Origin: Verrucomicrobiota bacterium
GTDB taxonomy: Bacteria > Verrucomicrobiota > Verrucomicrobiia > Verrucomicrobiales > Akkermansiaceae
Direction of reading: 5' to 3'
DNA length: 11,326 nucleotides
Assembly: GCA_008932955.1 (NCBI GenBank)
Contig: WBXE01000066.1
Location: forward strand, 1 to 11,326
Shown piece by piece: positions 1-7,039 of the stretch (positions are counted from its first letter, which is position 1; every line of letters starts with the position of its first letter). The position numbers and the translations under genes are program-made. Under the pieces are notes generated by a model. It made no database searches. It was not told the DNA's origin and was given only the letters and a program-made list of their open reading frames with translations.

Positions 1-1
1 G

Positions 2-154
2 ATTGTCAAGCACTCGCCATGCCATCCGGGCATTTTTCTGGAAGACGGGGTGTGGAACGTTGAGTTAGTCAGAAGATTAAGCGCGTCTATTGATCCGGCG
101 GCAATCGGCTCCTTCCAGAATTTATTTGACAGCGCGGTCCCACTCCCGCTCTAA
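2..154 (+). CDS. C-terminal fragment of an unrecognised protein (5' end outside window)
   Basis: Frame 2 is open from the window edge for 50 codons and ends in TAA at 152-154; the other two plus-strand frames stop at about 61 and 66. The peptide begins IVKHSPCHPGIFLEDG and ends FDSAVPLPL. Its composition is that of a normal soluble protein, not of a GC-rich shadow frame. I do not recognise the family from this short tail. The stop lies 8 bp before the ATG of the M6 protease, so the two could be co-transcribed, but a strong promoter-like pair overlaps the last codons and may drive the protease separately. The main doubt is the short length. Confidence 0.5.
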   Translation: MVKHSPCHPGIFLEDGVWNVELVRRLSASIDPAAIGSFQNLFDSAVPLPL

Positions 155-155
155 T
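126..155 (+). promoter_or_regulatory. Sigma-70-type promoter for the M6 protease gene
   Basis: A perfect -35 TTGACA (126-131) is followed after 18 bp by TCTAAT (150-155), five of six matches to the -10 consensus. The expected transcription start is at about 161-163, on the ATG at 163, so the transcript would have little or no 5' leader. No Shine-Dalgarno motif precedes that ATG, which fits leaderless translation. The element overlaps the stop codon of the upstream gene. The second -10 base is C rather than the highly conserved A, which weakens the call. Confidence 0.5.
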
Positions 156-162
156 CGCGGCC

Positions 163-3100
163 ATGAAGCCCTTCAAACTGCGTGGAATATCCTGTTTTTT
201 CCTACTGCTGGTTGTGACTCTTTTCACCGGCGTGCATGCCGCCCCCTACGGCCCGCAAGGCATGCCCATCGAGTGGCAACAACCGACCGGCGAAAAGGTC
301 GACTTGCGCGTCTTCGGCGACGAGCATTATGCCTGCACCGAAACGCTCGACGGCTATACGGTCGTGTGCGACCGGCCCACAAAAACCTACTATTACGCCG
401 CCTTGTCCGCCGACGGGAACTCTTTTGTGGCCACCGCGATGGCCGCAGGCACCGGCGATCCGCAAACGCTCGGCCTGGCCCCGCACCTGCGTATCGCCCC
501 GACCGCCGCCGCGAGCATCGCCAAGGAGCGCCACGATCGCTGGGAACTCGGCATGCAGACCGCCGCCCGCTGGCAGGCCCTCAAGGCCCAGCGCAGCGCC
601 ACGGAACAGGCCATCGCCGCCAATGGTCCGCAATTCGCCCCGCCCTCGACCACCACCACCGGCACCAAGGTCGGCCTCACCCTGTTGATTGATTTCGACG
701 ACGACCAGCAAACGGTACCGCAGGCCAACATCGACGACTTCTGCAATGGCTCCAATTATACCGGCTATGGCAACAACGGCTCGGTCAAACAATATTACCT
801 TGATAACTCTAACAATCTATTGAACTACACGAATGTCGTCACCGCCTACGTGCGCATTCCCAATTCGAAGCATCCGAAGAGTTACTATAACGACATCAAC
901 AAGGATTGCGGCGCACAGGCCAATCTGCTGATCAAAGACGCCATCGACATCCTGAAGGCGTCGTCGCAATACCCCGGCCTCGTGAGCTCCTTAAACTCCC
1001 TGACCGTCGACTCCGGCAACAACGCAGTGGCCTTCAACGTGTTCTATGCCGGCGGCAACGGCGGCACCTGGACCTATGGCCTGTGGCCCCACGCGTGGTC
1101 TCTCTATAACGTCGGCCCGCAAACGCTCACCGGCGCCCTCAAAGTCAACAAGTATCAAATCACCAACATCGGCAACTCCCTCGAACTCGGCACCTTCTGT
1201 CATGAGAACGGCCACATGTTGTGCGGCTACCCGGACCTTTACGACTACCAATACGACTCGAAGGGCGGCGCGGGCGACTTCTGTCTCATGGACTATGGCG
1301 GCCACGGCCACAACCCGTCGCTGATTTGCGCCTACCTGAAATACGCGTCCGGCTGGTCAACCCTCACCGATGTCACCAGCGCGACCTCTCTGAACACCAC
1401 GCTCACCGCCACCCCCGGTGCCCCAGGATACAACCACTTCTGCCGCTTTCAAAAACCCGGCGTGCCAACCGAATATTTCCTGTTCGAAAACCGCCAGCAA
1501 AGCGGCCGCGACGCGGGCCTGCCCGCCTCGGGCATCGCGGTCTGGCACGTCGACGAATTGGGCGAGAGGGACAACCAGAGCCTCATTCCTAACAGCAGTC
1601 ACCTCAATTATGAGCTGACCCTCGTGCAGGCCGACAACAAGTGGGACTTTGAGAATAACACCAACAGTGGTGACGCGCTGGATCTTTACTTCTCAGGCAA
1701 TAACGCATCCCTAACCGACATCACCTCGCCTAACGCCCATTGGTGGAATGGCAGCTACTCGGGCCTCAACGCCAACAGCATCGGCACCTCGGGTGCCACC
1801 ATGAACTTGCTTTTTGGCGTGGGACTCGACCCCGACACGATCCGGGTGGACAGCCCCAACGGCGGGGAAACCCTCTATCATGGTCAGATCCGGACGATCC
1901 TCTGGAGTTCCACGATCAGCGGCCATGTGAAGATCGAGCTCTACAAGGGCGGGGTGTTCTCCTCCGTGTTGTCCGCTGATGAGACCAACGATGGCAGTTA
2001 TACCTGGGATGTGTCCCCGGACCTGCTGCCCGCCAGCAACTACCGGGTGAAAATCAGCAGCCTTACCAATCCGCTTCCCGCCGAGGATTCCAGCAACGCG
2101 AATTTCTCCATCGTCGCCGCACCACCGACTATTACCAGCCCCCTGATTGCCATCGGCGTGAAGAACCAGTCCTTCAGCTACCAGATCACCGCGACCAACC
2201 GACCCACCATCTACGGGGCCAGCAGCTTGCCGACCGGATTGAACATCAATACCGCCAGCGGTCTCATTGCAGGCACCCCCACCATCGCCGGTACCTACGA
2301 TGTCACCTTGAGCGCCACCAATGCCATCGGCATCGGCAGCGCCACCCTGCGCCTCTATATCGACGCCACCACCATCACGCTGGCCACGGCCCTGAACAAT
2401 CCAAGTCTAACATGGACGACGGGAGGTACCAGCGGCTGGTTTGTGGAAACATCCGCCACCCATGACGGGGCGTCTGCAGCGCAAAGCCGCCCGCTTGGCA
2501 ATAGCCAGGAAAACTGGATTGAAACCACGGTCATGGGCACGGGGGTTCTGTCATTCTGGTGGGCGGTGTCCTCGGAGACCTATGACAAGCTTCACTTCAC
2601 CATCGATGGCGTCGAGAACCTCGGCGTGGGCGGCGTGACGCCCATCTCCGGCAATATTCCGTGGAGACAGCAGACCACGGTGATCAGTGAGGGTTTGCAT
2701 ACCTTGCGCTGGTCTTATGTCAAGGATGTCAACGCGTCGCAGCTTTCCGACACGGCCTGGCTTGACCAAGTGACCTACACCTCGGTGCTGCGGCTACCCG
2801 CTATCAGCGTGGAACAACCCGAGAAAACCCTCCTAACATCCGGATCTACCACCCCCGTGAACTTCGGCACGGTCATCTCCGGATCCAACAAAAGCCTCAC
2901 CTTTACGGTGCGCAACCTCGGCGACTCCGATCTGAATCTAACCGGAATCACCATAGATGGCACCAACCGGAGTGACTATTCCGTGACAGTCCAGCCCGTC
3001 TCACCGGTTGCCAAGATAGACCAAACAAAGACCCCCCCGACGATATCCTCGACGACGTTCACGGTGCAACTGACACCTTCCGCGGTGGGCGTACGCACGG

Positions 3101-4392
3101 CCACCTTGCACCTGCCTAGCAACGACACGGGCAAAACCCCCTTTGATATAAAGCTCACGGGCACCGTCGCGCCCAGTCAGGAATACCCGGGCGGGACCAT
3201 CTCTATTCCAAAGACAGGCGATCTGACGACCCCTTCGACGGTCACGGTCAGCGGCATTACCGGCAACGTGTTGTCGGTGAAGCTCAAGATCAATGGGTTT
3301 AACCATGCCTTTCCCAGTGATGTCCGCATGTATCTGCGCGCACCCAGTGGCAACGTGTGCGGTTTCATGGCCGAAGCGGGCGGCAACAGCGCCACCCCCT
3401 ATCCCTCTCCCAATCTCGTGTTTGACGATACCGCAACGCTGGACATTCCCGCCAGCGCGTCGCTCGTTTCCAGGTCCTACCGGCCAAAGAACTATGCTAA
3501 TTCGTTGTACTACTCGCGGCCTGTGGGCATCGCCACTGGCACGGTGGTGACCACCATGAATGGTCTGGGCACCGGGACCATCAACGGCACTTGGAGCCTC
3601 TACACCAATCACTTCTCAAGCGACCTTGGCGGCAGCATCGCCTCCTGGGCGCTGGTCATCGAAACGGGCAAACCTGCGCTTGTCGTGGAGTATCCTTCCG
3701 GCACAAGTCTCGTCAACGGCAATGCGAGTGTGGACTTCGGCAACGTCGATATCAGCACTGATTCGGGCGACTTGACCTGCACGGTGAAAAATACCGGCAC
3801 GGATACCCTCAGCGGACTGGCCGTGACCAAGGACGGCAGCAATGCCGCCAATTTCACCGTGGGCAGCCTCGCCTCGACTTCCCTGGCACCCAACACAAGC
3901 ACCACCTTCACGATGAAGTACACGCCCTCGCTCATCGGCACGCAGACGGCCGCGATTCACCTCGCCAGCAACGACCCGTACAATAATCCGTTCAATATCA
4001 ATCTCAGCGGCACCGCTACCGGCAGCGCCTTGCAGGCCTGGCGCTTTGCCAATTTCGGCAGCTACGCCAACAGTGGCGACGCTGCCGACCTCGCCGACCC
4101 CGACAACGACGGACTGGCCAACCTGCTCGAATTCGCCTTTGGCCTCAACCCGACGCAACCCTCCTTCGGCAAGTTGCCCGTGCCCCAGGCCGTCGATAAC
4201 AACCTGGTCCTTAGCTTCACCGAACCCACCGGCATCTCTGGCATCACCTATGGGGCGGAGTGGAGCCAGACGCTTCAGCCCGACTCGTGGTCACCAATTC
4301 AGAACAGCGCTGCGCCACCGGACCATTTCTTCAGCGTGCCCATGGCCGACAAGGCACCCCTCTTCATGCGCCTCAAAGTCGAAACTCCGTAG
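163..4392 (+). CDS. Secreted multidomain M6 family metalloprotease
   Basis: A 1409-residue extracellular zinc endopeptidase. Residues 1-26 are a classical signal peptide (basic n-region, LLLVVTLF core, cleavage after GVHA), which fixes the start. The M6 domain spans about 27-553, with zinc-binding HENGH at 347-351, PDLYD at 357-361 (Asp358 the likely third ligand) and a Met-turn-like LMDYGG around 376. Accessory domains follow: a PNGGE Ig-like domain of the Kre9/KNR4 type (about 562-650), a putative Ig domain (about 655-730), a jelly-roll-like domain with FWWAVSSE and LRWSYVKD (about 732-870), choice-of-anchor D (about 880-1001), a P/Homo-B-like domain (about 1006-1168), a second choice-of-anchor D (about 1170-1286), and a C-terminal module with DPDNDG at 1312-1317 followed by NLLEFAFGLNP. 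No sortase, PEP-CTERM or transmembrane anchor is visible. Substrate is unknown; scavenging of extracellular protein is inferred. The gene ends at a hairpin shared with the convergent phosphatase gene. Confidence 0.93.
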   Translation: MKPFKLRGISCFFLLLVVTLFTGVHAAPYGPQGMPIEWQQPTGEKVDLRVFGDEHYACTETLDGYTVVCDRPTKTYYYAALSADGNSFVATAMAAGTGDPQTLGLAPHLRIAPTAAASIAKERHDRWELGMQTAARWQALKAQRSATEQAIAANGPQFAPPSTTTTGTKVGLTLLIDFDDDQQTVPQANIDDFCNGSNYTGYGNNGSVKQYYLDNSNNLLNYTNVVTAYVRIPNSKHPKSYYNDINKDCGAQANLLIKDAIDILKASSQYPGLVSSLNSLTVDSGNNAVAFNVFYAGGNGGTWTYGLWPHAWSLYNVGPQTLTGALKVNKYQITNIGNSLELGTFCHENGHMLCGYPDLYDYQYDSKGGAGDFCLMDYGGHGHNPSLICAYLKYASGWSTLTDVTSATSLNTTLTATPGAPGYNHFCRFQKPGVPTEYFLFENRQQSGRDAGLPASGIAVWHVDELGERDNQSLIPNSSHLNYELTLVQADNKWDFENNTNSGDALDLYFSGNNASLTDITSPNAHWWNGSYSGLNANSIGTSGATMNLLFGVGLDPDTIRVDSPNGGETLYHGQIRTILWSSTISGHVKIELYKGGVFSSVLSADETNDGSYTWDVSPDLLPASNYRVKISSLTNPLPAEDSSNANFSIVAAPPTITSPLIAIGVKNQSFSYQITATNRPTIYGASSLPTGLNINTASGLIAGTPTIAGTYDVTLSATNAIGIGSATLRLYIDATTITLATALNNPSLTWTTGGTSGWFVETSATHDGASAAQSRPLGNSQENWIETTVMGTGVLSFWWAVSSETYDKLHFTIDGVENLGVGGVTPISGNIPWRQQTTVISEGLHTLRWSYVKDVNASQLSDTAWLDQVTYTSVLRLPAISVEQPEKTLLTSGSTTPVNFGTVISGSNKSLTFTVRNLGDSDLNLTGITIDGTNRSDYSVTVQPVSPVAKIDQTKTPPTISSTTFTVQLTPSAVGVRTATLHLPSNDTGKTPFDIKLTGTVAPSQEYPGGTISIPKTGDLTTPSTVTVSGITGNVLSVKLKINGFNHAFPSDVRMYLRAPSGNVCGFMAEAGGNSATPYPSPNLVFDDTATLDIPASASLVSRSYRPKNYANSLYYSRPVGIATGTVVTTMNGLGTGTINGTWSLYTNHFSSDLGGSIASWALVIETGKPALVVEYPSGTSLVNGNASVDFGNVDISTDSGDLTCTVKNTGTDTLSGLAVTKDGSNAANFTVGSLASTSLAPNTSTTFTMKYTPSLIGTQTAAIHLASNDPYNNPFNINLSGTATGSALQAWRFANFGSYANSGDAADLADPDNDGLANLLEFAFGLNPTQPSFGKLPVPQAVDNNLVLSFTEPTGISGITYGAEWSQTLQPDSWSPIQNSAAPPDHFFSVPMADKAPLFMRLKVETP

Positions 4393-4409
4393 TGGGATCC
4401 ACTTCCAAT

Positions 4410-4482
4410 GGGGTCGGTCCCGCTTTTCAAGCATGATATTGCGGCGGCCCGACCCGAATGCTCGAAAAGCGGGACTGACCCC
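4410..4482. repeat. REP-like long hairpin, probable bidirectional terminator
   Basis: Two 25-nt arms (4410-4434 and 4458-4482) are inverted copies matching at 23 of 25 positions, around a 23-nt GC-rich loop; one of the two differences still pairs as G-U. Each arm begins, read inward, with GGGGTC(A/G)GTCCCGCTTTT. The element fills nearly all of the gap between two convergent genes (stops at 4392 and 4488). It therefore probably terminates transcription from both sides, although the TTTT runs lie inside the arms and not after the stem. Near-perfect symmetry and a GGGGTCAGTCCCG-type end resemble REP elements mobilised by RAYT (IS200-like) transposases, but no such transposase gene is in this window. 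Confidence 0.75.
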
Positions 4483-4487
4483 GTGCC

Positions 4488-5318
4488 TTAGTAGCCCCCG
4501 GCTGCCGGGTCGCTGACCGTGATGACGATGAGGGTGGTGTCATCCAAGCCACAATTGTCGATCGAACGCTCGAGGAGGGTTTCCGCGGTGAGGGTTGGGA
4601 TGACCGGGCACTTGGCTAGGGCTTCGGCGATGTGGCGTTCCCACAGGCCGTCGATGAGCCCGTCGCTGCAGATCAGAAACCGATCGCCGGGTTGATACGA
4701 GATGGCGGCGAAGTAGGGGCACACGCCGGGGTGGCCACCGCCGACCACCTCGTAAAGAGCCGAGCGGCGCGGGTGATTGCGGTACTCATTTTCGCCGATT
4801 TCGCCGCGCTGCCATTGGCCAAAGGCGGAAGTATGGTCGCGGCTGAGCAGGGTGAGTTGGCCGTGGCGGGACAGGTAGATGCGGGAATCTCCGGCATTGG
4901 CGAGGTAGAGGTTATCCGGAGTGAACCAAGCCAGGGCTAGAGTGGCGGCCATGCCGCGGCATTCCTCGCGGTTGGCGGCGGCGGCATTGATGTGCTCGTG
5001 GACCGAGCGCAGGGCCTCCCCGAGGTGGCTCAGGCAATCCGGAAACATGCCTGCGGCGGCGGCCTTGAAGGTTTCCGGGATGATTTCGCACATCTGTCGG
5101 AGAATGAGCGCTGACGCCAGGTCGCCGGCATTGCCCCCACCCATCCCATCCGACACCGCAAACACCAGGTCCTGGCTGGCAAGCGAATGGACGCCGGCGG
5201 GCGGCAACGTCTCCGCCCCGCGTACGCCAGAAGCGAAGGAGATGAACGCATCGTCGTTACGAGGCTTGCGCGACCCGCTGTGCGAGCGGGCGGCCCAATG
5301 GAGGAGCGCGGCAGACAC
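4488..5318 (-). CDS. PP2C-family Ser/Thr protein phosphatase
   Basis: A 276-residue cytoplasmic, metal-dependent protein phosphatase that would remove phosphate from Ser/Thr residues. The PP2C motifs occur in order: RKPRNDDAF (18-25, with metal-binding Asp22/Asp23), SDGMGGGNAGDLAS (56-69, metal-binding Asp57), RGMAATLALAW (121-131), NAGDSRIYL (141-149), LSRDHT (158-163), LICSDGLIDGL (215-225, Asp219) and LDDTTLIVI (258-266). All catalytic acidic residues appear present and the length suits a single-domain enzyme with no membrane segment. The start is GTG at 5318; an in-frame stop lies upstream with no ATG between, and no ribosome binding site is visible. It follows the minimal kinase-like gene on the same strand after 114 bp, so the two may act on the same phosphoproteins. 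Confidence 0.92.
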   Translation of the reverse strand: MSAALLHWAARSHSGSRKPRNDDAFISFASGVRGAETLPPAGVHSLASQDLVFAVSDGMGGGNAGDLASALILRQMCEIIPETFKAAAAGMFPDCLSHLGEALRSVHEHINAAAANREECRGMAATLALAWFTPDNLYLANAGDSRIYLSRHGQLTLLSRDHTSAFGQWQRGEIGENEYRNHPRRSALYEVVGGGHPGVCPYFAAISYQPGDRFLICSDGLIDGLWERHIAEALAKCPVIPTLTAETLLERSIDNCGLDDTTLIVITVSDPAAGGY

Positions 5319-5411
5319 GGCAGCAGTGTTAGAGAGTGGGAGGTTCAGCGGGAGCGGCGGGTTGTGCCATCACCCTAAAGGCGTCAGCTATATAATTCAT
5401 ACCTCATTCAT

Positions 5412-5441
5412 TATTTGTGTAATCTGTGGTTTCTATTTTCC
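5412..5441. repeat. Dispersed 9-nt-periodic repeat, copy 1
   Basis: Plus-strand units TATTTGTGT (5412-5420) and AATCTGTGG (5421-5429), followed by TTTCTATTTTCC, match the copies near 8224-8255 and 8300-8328; GTGTAATCTGTGGTT is shared exactly with 8314-8328. The copy sits between the kinase-like gene and the phosphatase gene and overlaps the kinase stop codon (5433-5435). The rest of this 114-bp gap is AT-rich and could hold a promoter for the phosphatase gene, but I see no convincing -35/-10 pair. Confidence 0.7.
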
Positions 5442-5849
5442 ATCTAGGATAATCAGACCGGGCGGTGGCGGGAGGATTTCGGCCAGTTCAAAGTCGATCA
5501 CGCAAAAGCAGCCGAGCTTGTCGGAGTAGGTGATATTTCGCGCCTCCGCATCGAGGTGGCGCAAGCCGTAATCGCGTTCGAGCTTGGCGAAGATGCGGTC
5601 GGCTTTCTCCTTGGTGATTTGATTGGCGGGCTGGCCACAATTGGTGGAGACGAAGTAGAGTTCCTCGGGGTGCTGTTCCAACAAGCGCGGCACGTATGGG
5701 CAGCCCCGCTCCTCGAGCACCTTGAGCACGGCCACCTCGGTGGCGTAGCGCTCGGCGGCATCCGTCCCGCGAAAGCGCTTGTGGACGTTGCCGTAAAAGT
5801 CGATCCGCACCAGCGAGCGGATGCCATCTTTGAGCGGTTCGAGGGCCAT
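5433..5849 (-). CDS. Minimal protein-kinase-like protein (phosphotransferase)
   Basis: A very small (138-residue) protein with the core of a kinase active site. VHK (22-24) resembles the strand-3 ATP-binding lysine, Glu38 in ERYATEVAVL could be the helix-C partner, LRHLDAEARNIT (96-107) has the catalytic-loop pattern HxDxxxxN (His98, Asp100, Asn105), and VIDFELAE (117-124) supplies the metal-binding Asp119 in place of DFG. This layout resembles RIO/Bud32 and lipopolysaccharide-kinase-type small kinases. The glycine-rich loop is reduced to about IDFYGN, and almost no C-lobe follows Asp119, where canonical kinases carry a substrate-binding lobe. I prefer ATG at 5849; an in-frame TTG at 5909 would add 20 residues without homology-like features. 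No Shine-Dalgarno motif is visible. It lies upstream of the PP2C gene on the same strand. Activity is inferred; a pseudokinase or small-molecule kinase is possible. Confidence 0.7.
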   Translation of the reverse strand: MALEPLKDGIRSLVRIDFYGNVHKRFRGTDAAERYATEVAVLKVLEERGCPYVPRLLEQHPEELYFVSTNCGQPANQITKEKADRIFAKLERDYGLRHLDAEARNITYSDKLGCFCVIDFELAEILPPPPGLIILDGK

Positions 5850-5910
5850 GGCTGGCGCAAGATAGCGCCGCCAGAGCAGAACTGCTGAGCACAGGGATGT
5901 CACGCCCAAA

Positions 5911-5992
5911 AAGACACAAGACTAGAAGACACAAGAAACAAGAAAATGAAGAAGCGCCACGCACTCTTGTCTTACGTCTGAGGCGAAGCCTC
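5911..5992. repeat. Intergenic short repeats and hairpin between glutaminyl cyclase and kinase genes
   Basis: AAGACACAAGA occurs twice in direct orientation (5911-5921 and 5926-5936), and a similar sequence occurs inverted at 5964-5979 (CTCTTGTCTTACGTCT). A perfect 5-bp hairpin GAGGC-GAA-GCCTC lies at 5980-5992, immediately after the stop of the minus-strand glutaminyl cyclase gene. It could help end that transcript, but no T-run follows on the minus strand, so it is not a standard intrinsic terminator. The cluster looks like dispersed repeat material; no gene is visible in this gap. Confidence 0.45.
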
Positions 5993-5993
5993 G

Positions 5994-6956
5994 CTAGGGC
6001 TGGCGCAGCAGCTTATCTAACGCATCCAGCGTGACCCGGATAGAAATGTCCAACGAATCGGCGGAAAGAATGCGCCGGTTGTCCGCCGGGGTGTGCCACC
6101 ACGACAGATTGCTGAAATCCCCGATGATATCGACCATTGGAATGCCAGCCCGCGTCAAGGGCGTGTGATCGTCGATGATCGGGCCCGCGGCCATCCCAAA
6201 ATGCTTGCTCACACCTTGCTTGCCGGCCGCCGCCAACACCACCTCGCGCAAGACATCGGGAGTGTCCGACGGCAAGCGGATCGCCAAATTCCGATGACCT
6301 ATCATATCCAACAAAATACCGAACTGCGGTTTTGCCAGCCCGCCGGGCCAGGCACTGGCGTAGAACCGACTGCCGTAGAGACCATCAAACGCGTTGATAT
6401 TCTGGTCCAGCGCCTCTTCCCCGTCGAAAAACACCAACTCCATGAGTTTGGCCTGCTGAGGATTGGCCAGCGCCAGGGCTCGGGCAATTTCCAGCATCGC
6501 CCCGCAAGCCGACGCCGCATCATCAGCCCCGACAAACACCTCATCTTTGAACCGCTTTGAGTCCATGTGGGCACACAGCAATCCATTCACCGGCCGCTGC
6601 CACACAGCAGCATCGCCCCCAGCAAAACGCGCCCGCAGGTTCTCAAATCGCAGCGCCCCCTGCGTCGTGCTGCGCTCAAACGGCTGACCGACGCACACCC
6701 ACCCAGCCGCTTGAAGTTGGCAACGCAAGTGCTCGCGCACCGCCTGCAAGGCCGCGGAGCCTGGCGGCCGCGGCCCCAACGCCAGAATCGCCTCGGTCTG
6801 CGCCAAGGCAGTCTGTCCAAGCCGCGGCGCGTGCCGGGCACTCCACCACCAAACCCCACCGCCGCCAATCACTGCGGCGGCACCTATTCCCATCCATATG
6901 ATTCTGGCGCGCACGGCCGGAGCTTGCGTCAGTCCGGCACGTCTGAAAAGCCCCAT
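5994..6956 (-). CDS. Membrane-anchored glutaminyl-peptide cyclotransferase-like protein (M28 fold)
   Basis: A 320-residue zinc protein of the animal-type (type II) glutaminyl cyclase/M28 family; such enzymes convert N-terminal glutamine to pyroglutamate. A transmembrane helix at about 19-38 (IIWMGIGAAAVIGGGGVWWW) after a basic N-terminus places the catalytic domain outside the cytoplasm. Family motifs in order: CAHMDSK (128-134), VGADDAASACGAMLEIARAL (142-161, zinc Asp146), VFFDGEEAL (175-183, Glu180/Glu181), LYGSRF (193-198), LLDMIG (215-220, Asp217), DDHTPLTRAGIP (262-273) and WWHTPADN (286-293, zinc His288). The LYGSR and WHTxxDN signatures favour cyclase over ordinary aminopeptidase. By recalled alignment the human active-site Trp207 aligns near Asn186, so substrate range may differ. 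Start: ATG at 6956, preceded by GGAAGGG, the only good ribosome binding site in the window. It is divergent from the BamD-like gene. Confidence 0.85.
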   Translation of the reverse strand: MGLFRRAGLTQAPAVRARIIWMGIGAAAVIGGGGVWWWSARHAPRLGQTALAQTEAILALGPRPPGSAALQAVREHLRCQLQAAGWVCVGQPFERSTTQGALRFENLRARFAGGDAAVWQRPVNGLLCAHMDSKRFKDEVFVGADDAASACGAMLEIARALALANPQQAKLMELVFFDGEEALDQNINAFDGLYGSRFYASAWPGGLAKPQFGILLDMIGHRNLAIRLPSDTPDVLREVVLAAAGKQGVSKHFGMAAGPIIDDHTPLTRAGIPMVDIIGDFSNLSWWHTPADNRRILSADSLDISIRVTLDALDKLLRQP

Positions 6957-7039
6957 CTTGCCGCGCCCTTCCCATCCGGCTGCGCACGAATCCTCAATTT
7001 ACGCTTCCCGCTGACACATTTTACTCTATGCTCTGCGGC

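Noticed and set aside
90..792. Open frames at 90-692 (+), 236-688 (+) and 202-792 (-) overlapping the start of the M6 protease
   Set aside because: They are Arg/Pro/Ala- or Gly-rich shadow frames caused by the high GC of the protease gene; the protease frame has a signal peptide and recognisable domains.
3001..4158. Long minus-strand frames at 3001-3612 and 3616-4158
   Set aside because: They lie opposite well-supported protease accessory domains, with shadow-type composition and no recognisable motif.
7011..7039. CTGACA at 7011-7016 as a -35 for the BamD-like gene
   Set aside because: No acceptable -10 exists at 16-18 bp spacing before the start codon.
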